From a virus: a DNA stretch of 38,339 bases. The notes below the pieces were generated by a model, which had not been told where the DNA came from, searched no databases, and was given only the letters and a program-made list of their open reading frames with translations. Positions 31,101-38,339 of the stretch are shown in pieces. The stretch is from IMG/VR virus record IMGVR_UViG_3300042549_002303, positions 1 through 38,339 of that record; one strand, 5' to 3'. Position 1 is the stretch's first letter. Each line of letters begins with the position of its first letter. The position numbers were made by a program, and so were the translations under genes.

Positions 31101-32771
31101 TGGGGCAGTCGTAGTTACAGGGGTAGATGGTTGCCCGGCTGTGCTTGGAAGAAGGCCAGTTTGTTGAAGTGGGGCTCCAGCTGCTGGGGCACTTCCGACC
31201 ACCGTTCCTGCGACAGGAGCAGCGCGTCCTGCATCTCCCACAGCTCCTTGAACGACAGGGCTCCCGACTCCCAAGCCTCCTGCAGGCTGCTGTACAGTAG
31301 AAACTCCTGTGCTGGCATCTGGTACTCCCGCAGTAGAAACGCTCAAGCCACTAATGATGTTTTGCGCAGCAGCGCTCTTGATTACTTTTTCTGCCTGCTT
31401 GTATTTGTTCTGCGCAAGCAGCGTACGAACTCGGTCTAACTGCTCTTCCGTCAGATTAGCTTCCATCAGCTTTGGCAGTATTTCCAATGTTCTGCCAGAC
31501 GGGTTAATACCAAACGAAAGAAGTTTTTGCTCGTCGGCGTTAAAGATTTTGGAAGCTGCAGGTGCGGCAGTTGTAGCTGCGGGCGCAGTCAGGTCCGTCT
31601 CTTGATTAAGAATGGCCGGAGTCACCAGAGGAATACCGGCGTAGGTTCCGCCAAGCGGGTTAGCCGCTGCGTATGGGCTACCCATCAAGGCTGCAGTGTC
31701 CAGTCCAGTGCGCGGCACGGGCGTAATTTCCGCAACAGTTGGCGTTTCTGCACCTGTACCTGCATCCGGCTGAGTCAGGTCGCGCTCCTGCATGGGAGCT
31801 CGGTAACCTTCACTGCGGCCAAAGCCTGTAGCGCCACCAATAGTACCGCCGAGCAATGCGCCACCGATGGCGGATTCTTTGTAACGACCTAGCGCAGCAT
31901 CGGACAGGAACGCTTCATTTGGGTCAACAGCCATGCGACCAAGCTGGCTGGTCATTTCCTGCAGAGTCTCGGTGCCGCCTTCTATACCAGCGGTACGTAC
32001 GCCAGAAGCTCCAGCACGAGCAAGACCGCCGCGCAGGCCTTGAATGTTATCCAAGGCGGTAATGCCAGAACGAATGCCTTGCTGGCGGGCCAGCGCACCT
32101 TCAATGCCCAAAGCGTTGAGCGCCGAGTACGGCACGCCGAGCGCTGCTGCAGCGCCCAAGTCAATCTGACCATCGGCCTGCTCTCGCTGTGCTTGCAGGA
32201 TGTCGCCAACTGCGGACGGATAACCGGCAGCTACGCCACCAACAGTCTGGCCAGCACGCAACGCTCGAGTGGCTTGAGCAGCAGCACCAACGTCACCAGC
32301 GGCCCGGGCAGTACCCAGAGCGGCACGAGTGCCAGACATCAACCCGCGAGCAGCCAAACCGCCGCCAAGGGCTTCAGCCATGTAGGGGGCAGAGCCAATG
32401 GCCAGACCGCCGACATAGCTTGGCAGGTCAGAAATACCTTGGACGTCTTCAAAGCTCTCAATTGCGCCTTGAGCGCGAGCACGTTCAGATGCTACGTTGG
32501 CTTCAAACTCATTGGCTTCGCGACCGCGACGAAAGAAGTTAGCCCCGGTAACAGCCTCACCCAGCCCATACAAACCTGCCTGATAGCGGTCAATGGCAGC
32601 ACCAGTGCGAAGTCCAGCAACGCCAGATTCTGTTGGTTTGTAGCCATACTCAGAAGCAATACGGCCCGGGGAAACCCCCGCCGCAGTGGAAGCTAGTTGC
32701 AGAAGCTGCTCATCGCTTTTGTCGTTGGCAAACGCCCCGAGGGCGGATCGCAGGTCTGCAATAGACGGCAT
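25143..32771 (-). CDS. Giant polyvalent internal virion protein (2542 aa)
   Basis: A 2542-aa protein, probably ejected with the DNA like other phage large polyvalent proteins. Layout: Ala/Gly-rich, membrane-like N-terminal region (about 1-330); Pro/Ala/Gln-rich linkers (to about 1000); an L,D-transpeptidase (YkuD)-like domain about 1070-1200 with RVTPAGLFGI, H1158 (FMHSVW) and C1188 (YSFGCIN); a zincin-like domain with HEVGH at 1466-1470 and a candidate third ligand near E1547; long helical regions; and a C-terminal LPD-like region with hydrophobic segments and 'ALQFRKFQ'. AAAGGTG precedes the start. Domain enzymatic activity is inferred, not shown. Confidence 0.85.
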   Translation of the reverse strand: MPSIADLRSALGAFANDKSDEQLLQLASTAAGVSPGRIASEYGYKPTESGVAGLRTGAAIDRYQAGLYGLGEAVTGANFFRRGREANEFEANVASERARAQGAIESFEDVQGISDLPSYVGGLAIGSAPYMAEALGGGLAARGLMSGTRAALGTARAAGDVGAAAQATRALRAGQTVGGVAAGYPSAVGDILQAQREQADGQIDLGAAAALGVPYSALNALGIEGALARQQGIRSGITALDNIQGLRGGLARAGASGVRTAGIEGGTETLQEMTSQLGRMAVDPNEAFLSDAALGRYKESAIGGALLGGTIGGATGFGRSEGYRAPMQERDLTQPDAGTGAETPTVAEITPVPRTGLDTAALMGSPYAAANPLGGTYAGIPLVTPAILNQETDLTAPAATTAAPAASKIFNADEQKLLSFGINPSGRTLEILPKLMEANLTEEQLDRVRTLLAQNKYKQAEKVIKSAAAQNIISGLSVSTAGVPDASTGVSTVQQPAGGLGVGSPVVQGAVGDAGRAAPVAGTVVGSAPAAGAPLQQTGLLPSTAGQPSTPVTTTAPTAAPAPDTRFRRAPRPMTVLEAANAAKAAQAQQAETQGQETPAAAGPVVDERQAILQQIFGTRNGDIIFDVIGMGMSEQEAATKYGLSRPTIQKIAGATGQKEWPALIADAKAKFNLTDAQIADAFNTVAPDSTEGQIASEVFTQSQDRMDENEAIEAGLGNIVKTAGASTSAVEGFTKLQKEIDATLEALAIETDEAVLAQLNATLAAQIEKVKAVEKQAQAEVRALAGRKSEKDAAEETAAKAEQPKELGEPDAVQVESPAGVSVQPEAEAGEGVGRQVRSAKKPATEGKAQVPAVVLTEAEQAAQAWDVVAADFPQAPKFAELTKAQQQDFIEFGPGNWERGDVELELTKLARAAAPKKLTNEPVTIDVEARVVEETVAPQVAKLPAPQVTRLENHYNVKRDTPEFMAKVKADVVLYATKGAEAVAGAIRDIIKSIHAGVLSVAMIFNPTAVSQIEAFVVIPQETRTTTTQVLAELPAEVKGMSEAGKQAYATLIPALKGKIGDKFVTIADKPSGRIFVFKANGDLVLQQKALFGLAKGDLYKGNNDLKQNRVTPAGLFGINVVDAAKGGAAATTAGDYDFGKVFALDDPDATVTFMHSVWLKESDAAKRAAALKNDSAADSRYSFGCINVDKETFKDMVGKYSANMDGSKLFVVPDVQSTVNDFITGNVANDRLVREGVQPVTKTTTTPVKSATKTAGVDRTVAAKEEELFLRKSRQTSRLFATDLYLGKENISGQPQYGREIRNPVTLSDGTRLDGFTSQDQSVFSGYDRNGERVTIRREYVKPSDVMSSRDSNRTANALKAALGTTRMSRRSVRTTDQDGVAFESVEASLDDLSGYSEGIAAGIRSLRNSGMGNAVDAIDSWMVTFSPVSWDAIYTIVDGKRTIIYNGLILKDKELSTIATLHEVGHGIDEVQGGLGKFSGDREFKMSKVNGEPMALRPGTVADEILNYFEDNSDTTALGYMLNYPLDMSDKLNRSLSAQELREEVFAQVWAFSNMNGGMDFLRDNLPTTHAFMEKVHEQVKATNYAAAQGAQQGAQSGQVQAGQQGAQPAGAISRASRQRQGLIDRNIAKLPKQAQQPVRNTVGALSDLAGKGLDYVVFTSDLVNRAVAAGMPSAQKFADVLARRAARVSELEREIEKIADGYADIEPEFKGSGRGSVNDFLFESTRTGKWGYGKYRDAKMGAEFDKLGPKAQKFVKDVFAHGDKMLSDKKKIVLDAATSEYDAMIKAAQDANDTKAEASLKAEKAASLKRFQTLFRIREGLPYAPIKRNGTQVVIGKSDEYKAAVAAKDTKRVKQLESDPDHYHVSFVDSKWEARTLKDKLAEQGVFTELDIVTRSQAFEEAFSGEALLPALTKMRAAVDKRATDTNGKKDPTAGKMLNIINQLYLEALAEGSARKSEMRRRGVAGEVDMLQSFTQQGRADANFMANVQFEPLVQDQLQNMRNESRSGDRERKSEIFNELTQRYAGSLDVKVNSWVNGLTNMASKFFLASSPAYYLQNLTQPFMMSLPAMAGRHDYTKAAAEMAKAYTELGPLFKDVKLFDQQFDFSKVPADVRTAINELVNQGKIDIGLATEINEYKVDADGKLSQFAQRLNKGMRMAVQKVEAVNRLSTAIAAYRLEYAKTKDAAKATQYAADILAETHGDYTALNAPRAFNSQLGKVALQFRKFQLIQITFYAKLIRDAFTKPDERAAAMKTLAYSLGHTGVFAGLMGLPGYAAISAILGAFGDEDEPYDLTAEMRKALGPEWADMIMRGAPTIVGMDLSGKIGAGNMLSIMPFSDADLSTTAGQAEALGTLLGGAVLGMTSRVADGLILMSKGDYYKGLERVMPKGVSDALKAGRQATEGMTRRNGDVVLPESEIGAVETVLTGLGVPSVQQTVTYERQNRMRDLTKNFQDRTTRIKNDYAQAVRQKDTAAMQDAREAWTKLQQARQRNGLTPQPVSNLLKAPQEQAQREKRTVGGVQYREGQRKLAEDVTAN

Positions 32772-32815
32772 GGAGGCACCTTTAATTCAGCTGGTCACAT
32801 TTTACTGCGACGCAA

Positions 32816-34540
32816 TCAAAAACCGTATCGTTGTTGGCGCAAATCAGCAAGTTCTTTAGTGAGTTCCGCAGTTTTGCGCGGATCACCACTTCGCATATTA
32901 GCTAGTTGTACACGCAACGCTTTGAGGTCGGGGTCATTTGCAGCACGCTGTTCGCGGTCACGCATGGCTCTATCAGCTCGCGCATTTTCTTCAAACCTAG
33001 CGTCTCGAGCAGTTACTGCAGCACTAGGACTTTGTTGGTTAATAGACAACCCAACCGGAGTAGGAGCTGCTGGAGTAGCGGCAGCTGGTTGTTGCCCAGC
33101 CAAAATCTTTGCTGCCAATCCTTTTGGATCGAGGTCAGCCGCAGGACCGCCATTACCCAAGTACTGGTTAAAAATCTGGTCTGTAACAGCTTGCCGCGCC
33201 GTTTGGAACGTGTGCTGCGGACCCTTTTTGTTTGTAGGGTCTACTGGGGTGCCGACCAACTGCTCAGCAGCTTTTGTGATTTTTTCAGGGTCCAACGCAG
33301 ATGCAGGAACTACGTTTCGCTCCAATGGTACTTGCACGCTTTCCAGCTCGCCACTGCGTTTGTTAAAACGCAAAGCAGTCATGACTTGAATAGGATTGCC
33401 TTTTTCGTCGCGGGCGTAACCAACCTGCACGCCAGACAGCTGATTGGCAGCGGACCCGCCCTCTTGCGCAGCCTTCTTTGCCAGCGCGTTGTAGTAGCCA
33501 ATCTGCGCAGTTTTTGTCTGCTCATCTTGACGGAACTTGGCCAGCTCAAAAGCGCCACCTTCTTTGATCCTAGAGTCCACACCAAGGGCAAACTCCTCAG
33601 CAGTTTTTGCTGATAGGAACGGAACACGCGAGCCATCACTGTTGACCTGCGTCACGTTGAAGCCATCAATCTCCAGCTTGAAACTGTCATTCAAGTCGTC
33701 AATGGCTTTGAGCGCTGCGGCTGGTCCTTTGAGGCGAGCTTGCTTGATTGTCTGGTCAAACTTCAAACCATCTTTTACAACTTTCTCACGTTCTATGGCG
33801 CTGTAATTTTTTTGCAAATCAGCTTTGGCTTCCGGACCTTTAAATCGCTCGACCGCAGCTAAAACTGCGGCCTCCCGGTCTTCTGGCTTTTCATATTTGG
33901 TTTCGTTGATCTGAGTTATTGCAGAATCAAATCCTGTTTCTCTAGTCGCAGTACGTTTAGCAGTGTCAATCTGCAAACCTGTGAGTTCGCGCTGCTGCCC
34001 CTGCCCAGTAATCTGACCCTGCAGGCTTTGCAGCTCCAGTGGGCGGCGTTGGGCTTGGTACGCTCGATCCTCGGCTCTGGCAGTAAAGTCTTCGGCTTGC
34101 GCCTCTAGGGCTGCAGCACCACGAACATCGCCGCTGGCACCCAGAACACGGGCAGCTTCACGCATCTGCAAGCCGCGCAACTGCGCAGGGTCGAACTGAC
34201 CTGCAACTGTCTGACCGCCGTAGCGCTGTACGCGCTGAGGTGCAACTTCAATGGGTGCTTCTGGCTGGCCCATATCGTCGTAGTACATAGACCCCGGTCT
34301 GGCACTGTAACGAAGCGTTGGGGCTTGGCCTTCAGCACCCGGAACAGCTTGGACGTCATAGCCGCCAGCAGCCTGAAGACCTTGAATTTGTCTCTGCTGC
34401 TCTGGGGTGTAGTCCACAAACTCTTCAGGCTTAGCGTAGGCCTGAGCCAGCTCGTCTTCCATGCGGCGTTTGCGGATAGCTTGCCCAAACTGAAGGCCGG
34501 TTTGCATGCCACCGGCGAGGCCTTTGAAGAAATCTGCCAT
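32816..34540 (-). CDS. Probable internal virion protein
   Basis: A 574-aa protein rich in Ala, Gln, Arg and Glu, almost entirely helical. The N-terminus MADFFKGLAGGMQTGLQFGQ is of a kind I know from phage internal virion or ejection proteins. Residues about 130-210 and 480-574 are long charged helices; a Pro/Ala linker lies around 475-500. It sits between the Gln-rich protein at 34551 and the giant protein at 25143, the usual place for podovirus ejection proteins. No enzymatic motif seen. Confidence 0.7.
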   Translation of the reverse strand: MADFFKGLAGGMQTGLQFGQAIRKRRMEDELAQAYAKPEEFVDYTPEQQRQIQGLQAAGGYDVQAVPGAEGQAPTLRYSARPGSMYYDDMGQPEAPIEVAPQRVQRYGGQTVAGQFDPAQLRGLQMREAARVLGASGDVRGAAALEAQAEDFTARAEDRAYQAQRRPLELQSLQGQITGQGQQRELTGLQIDTAKRTATRETGFDSAITQINETKYEKPEDREAAVLAAVERFKGPEAKADLQKNYSAIEREKVVKDGLKFDQTIKQARLKGPAAALKAIDDLNDSFKLEIDGFNVTQVNSDGSRVPFLSAKTAEEFALGVDSRIKEGGAFELAKFRQDEQTKTAQIGYYNALAKKAAQEGGSAANQLSGVQVGYARDEKGNPIQVMTALRFNKRSGELESVQVPLERNVVPASALDPEKITKAAEQLVGTPVDPTNKKGPQHTFQTARQAVTDQIFNQYLGNGGPAADLDPKGLAAKILAGQQPAAATPAAPTPVGLSINQQSPSAAVTARDARFEENARADRAMRDREQRAANDPDLKALRVQLANMRSGDPRKTAELTKELADLRQQRYGF

Positions 34541-34550
34541 GGTCTACCTC

Positions 34551-35291
34551 TTATTTAAAACCGCCGCCAGCATAAACGCCAAGGGCTGTACCGGCAACAG
34601 TTGCAAGTGGATCGGCTTGCGCCATACCTGCGTTGTACGCGGAAGTCTGTGAGTTGAGGATGCCGCCGTAAGTCTGGCCAGCCTGACCAAGACCTTGCAT
34701 GTACTGACCGCCCGGGGCCATGGCTGTGTTCATGCCTGCGGAACCTGCGCTGGTAGCGCCGCCGTAAGCTGCTGTCGAAGCGCCTGCGAGACCACGGCCA
34801 AGACCTGTGACATCCATCCGGCGAGCAAAGCCGAGCTGTTCAGCTTGAGTGCGTGCGCCTGTCATAGCGTTGGCACGTTGTGCGGCAAGACCCAGATTGC
34901 CCTGAGACTGCAAAGCCATCGCAGCACCGGAGTTAGGGTTTACCCCACGAGAGGCCATGGCCCGCTGACCCATCTCCTGCTGAACTCCAAAGGCGCGACC
35001 GGCTGCAGCGGCGGCTTGGCCAGCCAACTGCTCGCGGTATCCCTCAGTGTTGAAGCGTTCGGCGTCTCGGACAAGACCTTGCTCCACCGGGCGGAACGTC
35101 TGCTGCTGGTAGTCAAAGTAGTTCTGCGCTTGGTTCATTTGCTGACGCTGCGCATCCATCTGCTGGCCATAGACCTGCTGGGCCAGAGGCATCATCTCGG
35201 CATACTGCCGCTTGGAAAACGCCAACTGCTCCCTGCCGAGAGCTTCCATGCCAGAATAGTCTGGTGGTGGAGGACTAGATTTACCGCCCAT
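34551..35291 (-). CDS. Gln/Ala/Gly-rich virion protein (internal virion protein-like)
   Basis: A 246-aa protein. It starts MGGKSSPPPPDYSGMEALGR, followed by a Gln-rich helical region (QMDAQRQQMNQAQNYFDYQQ), an Ala/Gly-rich middle and a Gly-rich end (AGGGFK). The short PPPPDYS N-terminus and Gln-rich helix recur in virion proteins of podovirus-like phages. The AAGGAG ribosome binding site overlaps the last codons (AAG GAG TAA) of the GNAT gene. Likely ejected or a particle-internal component. Confidence 0.7.
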   Translation of the reverse strand: MGGKSSPPPPDYSGMEALGREQLAFSKRQYAEMMPLAQQVYGQQMDAQRQQMNQAQNYFDYQQQTFRPVEQGLVRDAERFNTEGYREQLAGQAAAAAGRAFGVQQEMGQRAMASRGVNPNSGAAMALQSQGNLGLAAQRANAMTGARTQAEQLGFARRMDVTGLGRGLAGASTAAYGGATSAGSAGMNTAMAPGGQYMQGLGQAGQTYGGILNSQTSAYNAGMAQADPLATVAGTALGVYAGGGFK

Positions 35292-35294
35292 GAT

Positions 35295-35708
35295 TTACTC
35301 CTTCAGCCATCGACATGTGTCGGGCCACATTACCAAAACGTGCATGTCGGCACCCGGTGCGCCGTCCTTCATCACGAACTCTTCCTCGAACCCGAGGTGC
35401 TTGTCGAACGCTATGATGTGCGGCTCGTTGGATGGTACCATCCCTGTCAGGCGCTTCAGCTTTGCGTAGTTGAACGCGTAGTCGCACACCGCACGGAACA
35501 ACGGAATGATCTTCTTGGTCTGCTTGGCGATAGCTATGTGGCATGTCGCGTTGGCTCCGTTGAAGTTGTTGATGACCACCCCGGCAAGCACCTCGTCACC
35601 ACTCACAACACCCAGTGCATAGAAGCTACCCCAGTCAGCACCTTGGCCAACCTGCTGGGCAACCCACGCACCGATGCGATCTGCTTGGTCATAGACGAGT
35701 TCTGCCAT
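35295..35708 (-). CDS. GNAT-fold acetyltransferase-like virion-module protein
   Basis: A 137-aa protein with GNAT layout: strands LAGVVINNF and CHIAIA (41-61), helix KKIIPLFRAVCDYAF (65-79), LKRLTGMVPS strand (84-93), helix HIIAFDKHLGFEEEF (97-111). This matches the family of GNAT proteins commonly found among tail and internal virion genes of phages. The usual acetyl-CoA loop (Q/RxxGxG/A) is degenerate here (KQTKKI), so catalysis is doubtful. Its role in virions is unknown. Confidence 0.7.
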   Translation of the reverse strand: MAELVYDQADRIGAWVAQQVGQGADWGSFYALGVVSGDEVLAGVVINNFNGANATCHIAIAKQTKKIIPLFRAVCDYAFNYAKLKRLTGMVPSNEPHIIAFDKHLGFEEEFVMKDGAPGADMHVLVMWPDTCRWLKE

Positions 35709-35723
35709 GGTGCGTATTATGGC

Positions 35724-36143
35724 TTATTGGGGTGGAGTTGGCCATACCACGTTAAAGGGGTCAGGCTGAGTTGTGATGTCACGCAGCGCTTGGCGGTATG
35801 GTTCCCAGAGGGTTTTTGTTTCCGTAGGGATGTCGGACAGCTGGGTCCAGTCGGTAGCTTGCAAGCGTTGATTGCGATCGGCACGTACGATGGGCCACTG
35901 GGTTTCAGGAGTGCGGGGGTCTACCCACTGCTTAGCGGGGTAGTCAAAAACGTGGTAGCTGGTTGGTTTTTCTGGCATTTGTTTTAAGCCAGTTCCATCA
36001 AAGTACATGTTCTCCGTGGCGAGCTCGCTGACTTGGCAATATCCTGCACCGCGTAATCGCTCCTTTGCGGCTTCAATTTCCGATGAAATGCATCCGACCA
36101 TGGCCATAATTTTGCCGTTGGTGTCGTATATTACATAGTTCAT
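35724..36143 (-). CDS. Phage tail assembly chaperone-like protein
   Basis: A 139-aa protein. The C-terminal part 'RADRNQRLQATDWTQLSDIP' followed by 'LWEPYRQALRDITTQ' and 'VVWPTPP' is the signature of the phage tail assembly chaperone family (Phage_tail_APC-type), with Arg-Leu-x-x-(T/S)DW and YRQxLRD. The N-terminus reads like a short beta domain (MNYVIYDTNGKIMAMV). It lies right after the tail fibre gene, where such chaperones assist fibre folding or assembly. Confidence 0.75.
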   Translation of the reverse strand: MNYVIYDTNGKIMAMVGCISSEIEAAKERLRGAGYCQVSELATENMYFDGTGLKQMPEKPTSYHVFDYPAKQWVDPRTPETQWPIVRADRNQRLQATDWTQLSDIPTETKTLWEPYRQALRDITTQPDPFNVVWPTPPQ

Positions 36144-36148
36144 GTCGG

Positions 36149-38170
36149 TTACCTCAAAGTCACCAAGGCGTAAATGCTGGCCCGTAGAGCTGTCGTATCA
36201 GTGTTCCACACCCGGATTGTGTGTAAACCTACAGATAGCTCTGCAGAAAACATAAGGGCTGGCACACTACCTTGAATCAATGATTCAGTTCTGACGGTTG
36301 CCCCGTCAATCGAGAGACTCTGCACATAGCCGCCATTTGGAACAATAACCGAAGCAAGAATAAAAATCCGTTTAGCCGCTTCCGTAACCGTAATATCCAG
36401 CGATGCGTCATATGCGCTTGGGGCATATATAAATCTTGGTATGGTTACCGCTTCACCAGCAATGTTAATCGTGTTGACTGCATTGATGGCGCTTGCCGTA
36501 AGCGTGCCAGAAAAAGTTCCAGTTGCAGCAGACAACGACCCCGCAAATGAACCAGTGGCAGCAGACAACGTACCGGCAAAACTTGCATCGCCGTTGTTGC
36601 CGTTCAGCACAAAAGTTGCTGCCCCAGCAGAGTTATAAGCCACAAGCCCGTTAGCAGTAAGCCCAACGCCAGACCCACTTGTGCGCACACCAGACGAGTT
36701 CCAATTTAGCGTTCCAGTGGCCAGACCCCCGGGGCCAGACAGTACGTTGCGGGCGTCATTGTCGAGCTTAGTTGTCAATTCACCGACGGCAAAGTCGGCT
36801 GTGCCCTGAGCCGTAGATGCTGCGGAAGACGCCGAGTTGGCTGTGGACAACGCCGTATTTGCTGTATTTACAAGCGTGGAACCAGCAGTCCCAGCAACGG
36901 AACCTGTAAAGTCACCCGTGCCAGCGTTCAAGATGACGTTGCCAGAGGTATCACGAATACTCAGACCATTTGTGTTGATCTGTGCAGCAACCAACTGACC
37001 GCGAATGGAAGCAGCAGCAAACTCAGCAACGCCGTTACCGTGGATGCGCCAGCCTTGAGACCCGCTGATGAACCCGGAAGACTGGATGTAGTTGCCAACA
37101 CTGATCTCACCTGCGGTGATCTTGGCCGCAGTCAAGCTGACAATTTTGGCGTCGTCGATCTGTGCATTGCCGATCTTGGCGGTTGTGATCGTGCCGTTCT
37201 GAATAAACGCGCCGTTGATGTACACGCCAACTGGTACCGACACTCCATTGATTGTCTGGGGTGTCGTGGTGACGATGAAGGGGATGACTGGCGTAATGCC
37301 CGGACCTGATGGACTAGCTACGGAAAAGCGGTCTGCTCGAATGATGAAATCACTGAACGGCGTCGCGTTGTTGGCGGTAGACGCCAAGCCAAAGCCCGAC
37401 ACATACCCGTTGGTGTCAATCTTTACCGTGTACTGAGCAAACAGCGAATTGTCAGCGTTAACCCGAGCAGTGGCTTCAGTTTGAATGGCAGCGGTGTTTG
37501 TTGCCGTAGTAGCTGACAGCGTCGTAATTTGGCTACTAAGCGCAGAATCAGCCGTAGTACGGTTTGTAGTTTCCGTAGCGATACGGGCATTGACACTACC
37601 GGCCCCTGAGCCGTCAATCAAGTTAATGCGCGTGTTAAGGCTTGTAAACAGCTGCGTCTCTGTAATAGCCCCAGTCAGGGTAGATAGCAAATAGGCCACA
37701 TCAGAACCAGTCTGGCCAAGCACACCCGAAACAGCATTGAACGCGCCAACAACCCCTAGCACGTTGACGAACCGCACCCAGTAGTACCGATTGACACTGG
37801 GGCCAACAGCATCGACAAAGATCGCGCCGGGGGTCATACCGATCTTCACGGCAGCTCCCAGATCATTAGTCGAAGAGCCCCACACCTCAGCATGCGAGTG
37901 GCCGTTGTATAGCGGGTCATCCCACGTGACGATGATGTTCTGGATTGCGCCGGAAGCCTGCACGTTTCTAGGCGTTGCTGGGGCTCCCACTAAGCCGGGA
38001 GGTGGCAGTACGGTGTTACCCGGCCCGGGTACAACCACACCGCTGCTGACAAGATCATTAACTGATAGCAGCCTGTCTCCATTGCGCCCGTCAATCGCCT
38101 CACGCACTTGGTTAATAAATGCCTTGAGGTCTTGGGGTAGCGACGATACAACGCTTGGTAGCTTAGCCAT
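36149..38170 (-). CDS. Tail tip/fibre protein with FN3 and DUF1983-like domain
   Basis: A 673-aa protein; the start at 38170 (MAKLPSVV) is used because the upstream extension overlaps another reading frame in real coding sequence. Domains: N-terminal helix (LPQDLKAFINQVREAI), a fibronectin III-like domain at about 65-145 (PRNVQAS...IIVTWDDP...YYWVRFVN), a coiled coil about 180-240, then a DUF1983-like region about 240-360 (QYTVKIDTNGYVSGFGL...TITTAKIGNAQIDD...LTAAKITAGEISV), the C-terminal part of J-like tail proteins. Repeats SAATGSFAGSL/SAATGTFSGTL and a beta C-terminus suit receptor binding. Confidence 0.82.
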   Translation of the reverse strand: MAKLPSVVSSLPQDLKAFINQVREAIDGRNGDRLLSVNDLVSSGVVVPGPGNTVLPPPGLVGAPATPRNVQASGAIQNIIVTWDDPLYNGHSHAEVWGSSTNDLGAAVKIGMTPGAIFVDAVGPSVNRYYWVRFVNVLGVVGAFNAVSGVLGQTGSDVAYLLSTLTGAITETQLFTSLNTRINLIDGSGAGSVNARIATETTNRTTADSALSSQITTLSATTATNTAAIQTEATARVNADNSLFAQYTVKIDTNGYVSGFGLASTANNATPFSDFIIRADRFSVASPSGPGITPVIPFIVTTTPQTINGVSVPVGVYINGAFIQNGTITTAKIGNAQIDDAKIVSLTAAKITAGEISVGNYIQSSGFISGSQGWRIHGNGVAEFAAASIRGQLVAAQINTNGLSIRDTSGNVILNAGTGDFTGSVAGTAGSTLVNTANTALSTANSASSAASTAQGTADFAVGELTTKLDNDARNVLSGPGGLATGTLNWNSSGVRTSGSGVGLTANGLVAYNSAGAATFVLNGNNGDASFAGTLSAATGSFAGSLSAATGTFSGTLTASAINAVNTINIAGEAVTIPRFIYAPSAYDASLDITVTEAAKRIFILASVIVPNGGYVQSLSIDGATVRTESLIQGSVPALMFSAELSVGLHTIRVWNTDTTALRASIYALVTLR

Positions 38171-38339
38171 TGGCCAGTTCCTCCATCGACTGCGCGGCGA
38201 GCACAGCAAACACTTCGGTGTTGCCTTCGATCTGGAACTCCCAGTCACGGCCCGGGGCCACTGGCAGACGGAACGGCGTGCGGCTGGCCACTGTCTGGGT
38301 ATGCACCAGCGTGCCATCCGAGTAAATCTTGGCTGTCAC
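38163..38339 (-). CDS. Tail-module protein, partial (C-terminus only)
   Basis: Only the last 58 codons are inside the window; the gene continues beyond the right edge. The readable end (from ...AKIYSDGTLVHTQTV to EELANG) is beta-rich, then a short helix (AVLAAQSMEELA). Its stop overlaps the fibre gene start by 8 bases. It is probably a tail tip or structural protein; family not recognised. Confidence 0.6.
   Translation of the reverse strand: MTAKIYSDGTLVHTQTVASRTPFRLPVAPGRDWEFQIEGNTEVFAVLAAQSMEELANG

Noticed and set aside
25713-31439. Long plus-strand ORFs (25713-27071, 29298-30350, 30360-31439) opposite the giant gene
   Set aside because: They are antisense shadows produced by the codon bias of the 2542-aa gene; their translations are low-complexity, lack domains and have no coupled neighbours.
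34695-35987. 430-aa plus-strand ORF across three minus-strand genes
   Set aside because: It runs antisense to two recognisable genes (Gln-rich virion protein, GNAT) and into the tail chaperone; composition is Cys/His/Arg-rich as expected for a shadow.
38171-38317. Extending the tail fibre protein to an ATG at 38317
   Set aside because: The extra 49 residues are Arg/Trp/Cys-rich and lie out of frame over the beta-rich end of the upstream tail gene; MAKLPSVV at 38170 with an 8-base overlap is a far better start.
1-38339. CRISPR arrays, tRNA genes, integrase, insertion sequences
   Set aside because: No regularly spaced repeats, no tRNA-like cloverleaf sequence and no transposase or integrase motifs were seen on either strand; the Cas4-like gene alone does not indicate CRISPR.

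Overview
This window is part of a tailed-bacteriophage (Caudoviricetes) genome, moderately GC-rich and almost entirely coding. The evidence is a complete phage replication module (family A DNA polymerase, primase-helicase, SNF2-type helicase, two nucleases, a candidate SSB), a long run of tiny ATGA-overlapping genes typical of phage early regions, and an opposite-strand virion module (tail proteins, internal-virion-type proteins, tail assembly chaperone-like protein, GNAT). There is no integrase, terminase, portal, capsid or recognisable lysis gene, so this is a segment and not a whole genome. The lack of a tape-measure protein and the very large putative internal virion proteins suggest a podovirus-like particle. 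The host cannot be read from the sequence; a proteobacterium is likely.

Layout. (1) 1-14.6 kb, plus strand: about 45 small early/middle genes, mostly coupled by 4-base ATGA overlaps. Within it, 2.8-7.9 kb carries a MoxR/CobS-like AAA+ ATPase, a DUF3150-like protein and a vWA protein with an HExxH zincin-like motif. Around and between them sits an expanded family of 70-100-aa proteins ending in an 'LxxAkxxV...KLEG' helix. Further along are two winged-helix proteins, three zinc-ribbon mini-proteins (one NrdR-like), a DUF3310 protein and a MazG-like pyrophosphohydrolase. (2) 14.6-24.2 kb, plus strand: DNA replication and recombination. DNA polymerase A (leucine at the position of E. coli Phe762) is followed by an extended -10 promoter, Cas4/RecB-like Fe-S nuclease, VRR-NUC nuclease, small HNH-like protein, SNF2 helicase, a small conserved protein, candidate SSB, a small acidic-tailed protein, a terminator, and AEP primase/DUF927-type helicase. 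An intrinsic terminator at 24.25 kb closes the module. (3) 24.3-38.3 kb, minus strand, read right to left: tail protein (partial), tail fibre/tip protein, tail assembly chaperone-like protein, GNAT, two Gln/Ala-rich internal-virion-type proteins, a 2542-aa polyvalent protein with L,D-transpeptidase-like and HExxH domains, and four small Lys-rich proteins.

How it fits together. The plus-strand genes look like host-takeover and genome-replication functions; the minus-strand genes build the virion and deliver DNA. The modules converge at about 24.25 kb. In the early region the Shine-Dalgarno sequence of each gene is commonly embedded in the last codons of the previous one (CTG-GAG-GG = Leu-Glu-Gly), which ties protein C-termini to translational coupling. 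The most unusual items are the MoxR/DUF3150/vWA module with its surrounding paralogue array, and the giant virion protein carrying two different candidate peptidase/cell-wall domains.
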